Assembly: GCA_942159475.1 (NCBI GenBank)
Contig: OW804097.1
Span: forward strand, 109,554,582-109,618,581
DNA length: 64,000 nt
Direction: 5' to 3'
DNA from: Sthenelais limicola
Lineage: Eukaryota > Annelida > Polychaeta > Phyllodocida > Sigalionidae
The position numbers were made by a program, and so were the translations under genes. Below, piece after piece: positions 59,401-64,000 of the stretch (within the stretch, counting starts at the first letter, position 1; the number at the start of each line of letters is the position of its first letter). The notes beneath the pieces were generated by a model. That model saw nothing but the letters and a program-made list of their open reading frames with translations, had not been told where the DNA came from and searched no databases.

Positions 59401-62400
59401 TCTCTGGTTCGCGTAGATGCTCTCATTCTATGGCGGTAATTAACCATCAACATTCAATGGGCTATCGATAATACTAAAGGAAAAAATAGGCATTCCGGCC
59501 AGCACTAGCATATCGCCACACTTCCTGGAATGACCTTGATCTTGGGATCAGAGATCAAATAACTGTTTCAAAAGAAAGGGCCCATCATAAGTCATATGTG
59601 TGCAAAAAATGAAAATTTTGTATTCAGTAAATCCAAATACATGAATCAAAAGGCAAAATATTTTGTGTGCTTCAGTTTTTAGTGACCTTTGACCTTTGGC
59701 TTGTTCCGCCATCTTGATTTTTGTAGACTTTTAGTATGTTACAAAGGGGGATGTTAAGAACCCAAAACTGTTGAAAAACATTCTATTGCAATTTGTTCTA
59801 GGTTCGGCCATTTTTTACCCTAGATCTACTGGACTATATTCCTCCAATCAGCAATAGCCACATAGACCGAACGCTCTTCTGTAAACCAACTCCACAATAA
59901 ACACTATTCTAGATCTTAGGACCACAGCCTTTAGACTTACTCTTTATTCTTCTAATTTTCCAACTCTAGGATAAACACTATTCTAGATCTTAGGATCACA
60001 GCTTTTAGACTTACGCTTTATTCTTCTTATTGTCCTACAATAATTCCATATCAAAGATAGACAAACCTTCATAATTATAACAAATACATGTAGCAAGTTT
60101 CAAGACACTATATTAACCTATATCCTGGCGTTTCCAGGATCATTGTATAGATACAACTAGCTTACGAGTCAATGTCCACCCAGACATATTGCAAACCTTT
60201 TCATAAAAAATAAAAGTACCAAACTTAAGATATAGAAATACTTATTAGATGTCCAACTTTTTACTATCATTGGAATCGGCTTGATCTCATCTTTTCAAAT
60301 AAGATGATATCTCAAAATCCATTTTTTGCAACTTGAGACTCATTTTCCGGAAACACATCACTTATAACATTCACTTACCAATGACAGCAAATCCTGAGAA
60401 GTCTCTGTTAGGAATGGTGAAGTCAATGTCATATCTTGCCTTCTCAAAATGTCCCTGAAAGTCAGCTGACTGACGCGAAGATTAAACATTAAGAATCATG
60501 GTAATTCAAATGGAAATGAGTAAGTGATTAAAGATAAGATAAGATAAGAAAATCTTTTATTTGCCCGATACATTGTTAGATACAGCGTGAAAAGACAAAA
60601 AGGTCTACATGTCTATATGAAAAGTTAATTCCATTTCTGCCGACAGTTACCATTAATTTTGAAGGCCTTTTTACTGTACTCGACTTAGGCTTAGGGTTAT
60701 ATATAAAATAAAATAAAGATAATACAATAAATTATGAGAATAATAGGATATGTCAGATGGCCCTACGACTATCGAGTGTTAAAATTTATGCTGACATTGG
60801 TCTACCAATAATATACTTTATTGGTTGGTTGAGGACATTATATTTGAATAATAAAGTTGAATTTGCGCTTTAGTGTCGAGTTGGACTCGCAAATTTCTGA
60901 ATGTGTAGCTTTTTATTACTGGGTCTACACACATGCTACCATTTTTCATCTAATAAAAAGAACTGGCAACCTACCTGAGGTATGCCACCATTGATGGGTA
61001 TCTCATCCTCTGTAAGGTAAGGGTATAGCCCAAGTTCTGACTCGTAGAATATGACCATCTCCTCGCCCTTCCATTCGCCTCCCCTGTTCTCCACAATACC
61101 GTACTCTGCCACGGGTATATGCACTCCATACCTACAACATGCAAACATCATCATACAATTTAATGTAAACAACATTCAGCCTCTAAAGTCAATCACCCTT
61201 GAGTGGATAGGGTTACGCCCAAAACAGAGGGGAGAGGAGATGGGGAATTGTGTTTGGTTTTGCTTTTATTGTGGTCCGAACCTTTTATTGTGGTCCATTA
61301 GCCCTTCGTCTGGGTTTTCAAGAACAAAATTGTAATTTTGTTTATTTACAAATTAATTGTGTCAATAAAATAATTATTTCGTTCATTCAGCAATGAATCT
61401 TGTGTACAAAATGAATTTTGTGAAGTCCCAAAGTCAATTTTGTGTACGAAATGAAAATTGTGCAGTGCCAAAGTCAATTTCGGAAGGGAGGGAGAGGGGA
61501 CAGGAAGGGAGAGAAGAGAGGAGAGGAGGGAGAGGGAAGAGAAGGAGGAAGAAAGGGGCAGAGGGAGGGAGAAGAGAGAAGGAGGAAATGGAGGGAAGAG
61601 AGAGAAATAGAGAGAGGAAGGGGAGAGGAAGGGGAGGAAAGAGAAAAGAAAAGAGGGGAGAGGAAAGTAGAGTAGAGGGGGATAAGAGAGGAGAGGGAAA
61701 GAGGAGAGGGACAGGGGGGAATAGGAGGAGAGAAGGACAGGAGGGGAGGAAGAAAGGGGAGAGAAGAGAGAGGAAGGGAGGGAAGAGAGGGAGAGAAAAG
61801 AGGAAGAGGAGGAGGAGGGAGAAAAGAAGAGAGGGTATGTAGAGAGAGAGAGAGAGGGAGAGGGGAGGAAGGAGAGGAGGGAAGAAATTGAAATTGGGGC
61901 CGCACAAAATTGATTTTGTAGACAAAATTGATTTTGGCACTGCACAAAATTCATTTCATAGACGAAGTTGACTTTGGGAGTGCACAAAATTCATTTCGTA
62001 CACAAAATTGACTTTGGGAGTGCACAATTTTCATTTCTTACCCGAAACTGACTTTGGGACTGCACAAAATTCATTTCCTTGACAAAATTGACTTTGGTTC
62101 TGAACAAAATTCATTTCGTAGACGAAATTGACTTTGGGACTGCACAAAATTCATTTCGTCTATGAAATTGACTTTGGGACTGCACAATTTTCATTTCGTA
62201 GACGAATTTGACTTTGGCATTGCGCAAAATTCATTTTGTACACAAAATTGATTGCTAAAGAACAAAATAACTATTTCGTTGATAAAATTACAATTTTGTT
62301 CTTAAATGACCATTTTGTTAACGAAAATGGATTGTATTCAACAAAATTGTGAGGTTGACACTTTGCACTAAAAATGTTATTTAGACCCTAGCTTTCATTT

Positions 62401-64000
62401 GGTACCAAGAACGAAAGTTTTGCACGAATTTGAAGTGACTGCCCCTACAGGCACCCTACTACCGTGCTCAGTCACAATGCTAACGTGCGGAAACCATGTG
62501 TACCTTTCCCTCCATTGAGAGTATAATTATGAACAATGATAGTATGACAGGATATCTTTCTCCATTGATTCCTTAGGTCCATATCTAAATATGTTTGCCT
62601 TGTTAAATTTAATTGTTTATGTAGTACGTGGTTGCTAACGCACAGTAACATAGGAAACTATACACGGCCTGGATGTGACCATCTATGTATTAAAGGGGAT
62701 GCTTTGGTGTTGATAGCTTACATTATTTTCTTGTCTATGAAGTTTAATTGTGACTATACAATTGTAACTGGCTGTAAGTACGTATCTGCATGAAATGACC
62801 CAATTCGCTTATCGCGAGAATGAGGTTAAAGAGAACTATTCCAAATAGGATAAATGGCGAACAAAGACATTCCATAGTACATCCTTTAGGCGATAATCCT
62901 GTTAAATTTCCATTGTTATATTCTTTTCCATTGTTATATTCTATAAATAACAACAAAAGAATTAAGGTGGAAAAAGAACCTCCAGATGTGCACTAGCAAA
63001 ATGGCTATTGATCAGTTGGGAACAATTTAGATACTAACATTCGAAATTAATGCAGTGGGGAATTTATTCTTATAACCATTTATAAACATTACAAAAATAA
63101 GTTGAAAAGTATATGGGGAGGATTCAAGTTTTAGTGTCATACATGTATATTAATCTTAAAATCTGCTTCATGACAAATAATGCATGCTTATAAAATGTAA
63201 CAATATGTACGTACTAGTAATACAAGGGTATTGAATTAGGTTAACTATTGATGATTATAGTTGTAGGATTTGGTGTGGTATTGTATTTCTTTAATATATA
63301 TATATGGTGTTTCGGTCAGAAATTTCTGTGTTTGGTGTTTCTGCTACTTGTGTATTCATTTGACCCGTCGGGAAAAGCAACTTCTGTTATACGAGTACAT
63401 TATGTACTTAATTAAAATCAAATCTAACTAATTTAACTGTGGTATCACTAAGGAATCAATGAAAGACAAACAATGTATTCCCTCGCCGTGTCCAATATGG
63501 TGGAATAACCTAACAAACGCCTTGAAACCGGCCCTATATCCTTTAAGTTAAAATTAAGATTATCTTATTAAAAAGAAAAAAAGATATTTAAAGGAATAAT
63601 TCGGGAATACATGTTTTTCGAAACGGTAATAATCCACTGCTAACATTTGCAAATTGTCCACTTGTTATCTCTTGTTAAATCATTTCATTCCACACCTTTA
63701 TGTATAATACACATTTATCCCAATATATGTAACTAAAACCTCGAACCATGCTCGATGTCATGGCATGGTCAGTTCTGACAGATGGATAATTAACGGAAAT
63801 TAAGACGGATCCAGCCCTTTAACGTAAGACACAGTGTCCTCCCTTTGAATGGGGCGATATAGTTTACACAAGCAAATTTGTTTATATCATTATGTCTCTT
63901 TTCTTTTACAAAATAACAACAACTTACCTTGATTGGCAACGGATAGAGGGTGAATTCCAAACAGCCACAAAAGGTCTCTCCTGGCTCTCCTTGACAACCG
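50442..64000 (-). CDS. Hyal-A: GH56 hyaluronidase with long acidic C-terminus, 5' end outside window
   Basis: Predicted extracellular hyaluronan/chondroitin hydrolase. Exons in coding order: 63928 to beyond 64000 (partial), 60975-61131, 60379-60469, 54320-54473, 52643-52783, 51896-52091, 50442-51050. Intron phases match B, C and D. Visible landmarks: RPFVAVWNSPSIRC, FYESELGLYPYL, NGGIPQ, VIDWESWRP (catalytic D and E retained), WGFYGFPLCDNY, HVNCT sequon, LSWMYEASSALYPTAYI, GTIIWGSS, CQGKGRC and CHCFRGWTGTNC. It differs from the others in using LCDNY for CYNY and in an exon 6 that is 6-9 nt shorter. Exon 7 is 609 nt, with a Lys/Ser-rich insert, a hydrophobic stretch (LDLMLGAMFSFTGSYRAIGA) between the EGF cysteines and a charged tail of about 30 residues. 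The exon 5 donor is GTTTGT, weaker than the others. Intron 3 is 5.9 kb. The start codon and signal peptide lie outside the window. Confidence 0.92.
51268..51310. repeat. Half copy of family C palindrome
   Basis: GGCCTAGTCCACTAAACCGA then TTCTCATGCGATTTT matches the left arm of the other copies. No right arm follows. It lies in Hyal-A intron 6. Confidence 0.7.
51374..51557. repeat. Pogo/mariner-like MITE with TA flanks
   Basis: The right end is GCGAGGTTCCACTG followed by TA. The left end, after TA, is the diverged inverse CAGAAGAACGTCTCTAATG. Internal GAGGTGGTCTC repeats (three) resemble the subterminal repeats of pogo-like elements, whose termini are typically CAGTGGAACCTC. About 180 bp, non-coding, in Hyal-A intron 6. 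Confidence 0.6.
52122..52345. repeat. Family E fragment beside Hyal-A exon 6
   Basis: GGGGATTTACATAGGCGCC and CCATTTTGAATCAGGATTTG match the other two copies. The right end is lost near 52345, where family G-like sequence follows. The fragment begins 30 bp upstream of exon 6 in transcript direction, so it overlaps the likely branch-point region. Confidence 0.7.
52871..53113. repeat. Family A MITE with TACT target duplication, Hyal-A intron 4
   Basis: Starts AGGTCAGATCATCAGAAAAT and ends ACATTTTCTAAAGATCTGACCT, with TACT at 52867-52870 and 53114-53117. About 243 bp. Confidence 0.88.
53221..53296 (+). repeat. 9-bp minisatellite (AAAATATCA)
   Basis: About eight units of ATATCAAAA are interrupted by two ACC variants (AAAACCAAAATATC), which divide the array into blocks. 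Confidence 0.9.
53554..53694. repeat. Family F hairpin MITE
   Basis: Starts TATAGAACCTAAAT and ends CTCATTAGGTTCT. Inner inverted pair GGACACTATTACACTGTCC and GACAGTGCAATAGTGACC. Same design as 27384-27546. A third, diverged relative spans about 53935-54150. Confidence 0.75.
54152..54280 (+). repeat. 29-bp tandem repeat (4.4 units) derived from family F terminus
   Basis: Four complete 29-bp units (54152-54180, 54181-54209, 54210-54238, 54239-54267) plus 13 bp. The first starts with A where the later ones start with T; otherwise they look identical. The unit contains GTACCACATTCTCATCAGGT, which corresponds to the right end of family F elements. The array ends 40 bp beyond the Hyal-A exon 4 donor. 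Confidence 0.9.
56290..56525 (+). repeat. ATACATRC-type microsatellite zone
   Basis: About 235 bp of ATACATACATTAGATACATG and CATACACATGTATAC runs includes a (TA)n block at 56430-56455. It is followed at 56530-56545 by a G run. It lies in Hyal-A intron 3. Confidence 0.85.
57143..57601 (+). pseudogene. LINE ORF2 C-terminal fragment in Hyal-A intron 3
   Basis: One continuous frame, interrupted by a single TAA at 57314-57316, encodes TLALKYRLLHHTICCN, then VCSFCDGKDDLRHIYIN (zinc-knuckle-like CxxC...H pattern), then EFWNKLCFEF, and ends LLRKALSG and a stop at 57599-57601. This is the pattern of the C-terminal domain of L1/Tx1-like non-LTR ORF2 proteins (F-x-Y-x-LLH...CSFC...H...FW). The polymerase core is absent. 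It lies antisense to Hyal-A. Confidence 0.72.
57700..57990 (+). repeat. GATATC/AAATGAT repeat zone
   Basis: TGATATCACTAAAT, GTGATATCAATAAATGAT and related strings recur about eight times in about 290 bp, in both orientations and irregularly spaced. TGATATCA is itself palindromic, so the zone can form many small hairpins. Confidence 0.7.
58234..58474. repeat. Diverged family A MITE in Hyal-A intron 3
   Basis: The body GTATAATTGGCAGTGCTACA and the right side GATTGGTGAAGGCAAATTGT match family A. The termini are changed to GGTATGTCATAC and CTGATACC, which are still roughly inverted. Confidence 0.65.
60240..60366 (+). repeat. Family G element in Hyal-A intron 2/3 region
   Basis: GAATCGGCTTGATCTCATCT, TTTCAAATAAGATGATATCTC and GAGACTCATTTTCCGGAAAC, followed by ACATCAC, match 44490-44830 and 24895-25010. 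It ends just before Hyal-A exon 3 (starts 60379 on the plus coordinate), on the donor side. Confidence 0.65.
61320..62303. mobile_element. Foldback-like element: inverted 40-bp repeat arms around a purine tract
   Basis: The right arm contains about nine head-to-tail 40-bp units from 61888 to 62287 (for example 61928-61967, 61968-62007), each with TTGACTTTGGGACTGCACAA and CATTTCGTA. The left arm (61390-61483) carries about two and a half units in the opposite orientation. The outer 20 bp AAGAACAAAATTGTAATTTT (61320-61339) is matched exactly, inverted, at 62284-62303. Between the arms lies a pure purine tract of about 400 bp (61484-61887). Tandem repeats inside terminal inverted arms are the hallmark of Foldback-type elements. 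No transposase is present. It lies in Hyal-A intron 1. Confidence 0.75.

Noticed and set aside
61346..61987. Long frames on both strands (up to 213 codons) around 61.4-62.0 kb
   Set aside because: They translate the purine tract and the 40-bp repeats into Ser/Pro/Leu/Phe or Arg/Glu/Gly low-complexity sequence.

Overview
The window looks like nuclear DNA from an animal. It is AT-rich, and its genes are split into exons with GT-AG introns, TATA boxes and AATAAA poly(A) signals. Much of the remaining sequence is small inverted-repeat elements, hairpins and LINE debris. The style (AGGTCAAAGGTCA-type repeats, many MITE families, long purine tracts) suggests a marine invertebrate, but nothing in the window fixes the phylum.

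The only genes I can support are four tandem, head-to-tail paralogs on the minus strand. All encode secreted GH56 hyaluronidases (hyaluronan or chondroitin hydrolases). From left to right they are Hyal-D (14087-21846), Hyal-C (25145-34903), Hyal-B (36787-41826) and Hyal-A (50442 to beyond 64000, first exon cut by the window edge). Each has seven exons with the same intron phases (2-0-1-2-2-0), the catalytic D-x-E inside a VIDWE-WRP motif, the NGGIPQ motif, and a last exon carrying an EGF-like cysteine module. B, C and D have complete reading frames of about 459, 427 and 454 residues, near-identical signal peptides, a TATA box 55-90 bp upstream of the ATG and an AATAAA just past the stop. A is the most divergent and has an extended acidic C-terminus. 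Most differences between paralogs lie in the last exon.

Layout: 1-14020 is gene-free and repeat-dominated. It includes a 3.75-kb element (7486-11235) with inverted arms of about 0.64 kb and a 4-bp AATA target-site duplication. 14021-21935 is Hyal-D, with a decayed second copy of exon 1 in its first intron. 21944-25073 is a repeat-filled spacer. 25074-34964 is Hyal-C. 36749-41896 is Hyal-B. 41897-50296 is an 8.4-kb spacer with a decayed retroelement, a hairpin element and a LINE reverse-transcriptase fragment. 50297-64000 is Hyal-A, whose introns hold LINE debris, minisatellites and a foldback-like element at 61320-62303.

Several repeat families recur across the locus. They are named here for cross-reference: A (about 235 bp, termini GGGTCAG, 4-bp target duplications, about 12 copies), B (termini GGTGGTCTCCACTGG), C (about 105 bp palindrome), D (about 390 bp with terminal hairpin), E (about 340 bp, termini GGGGACTTGC), F (hairpin, termini TAGAACCTAA) and G (carries TGTGACTCATTTTCC). 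Nearly all sit in introns or spacers, so the locus is a hyaluronidase gene cluster embedded in, and probably reshaped by, small DNA transposons.
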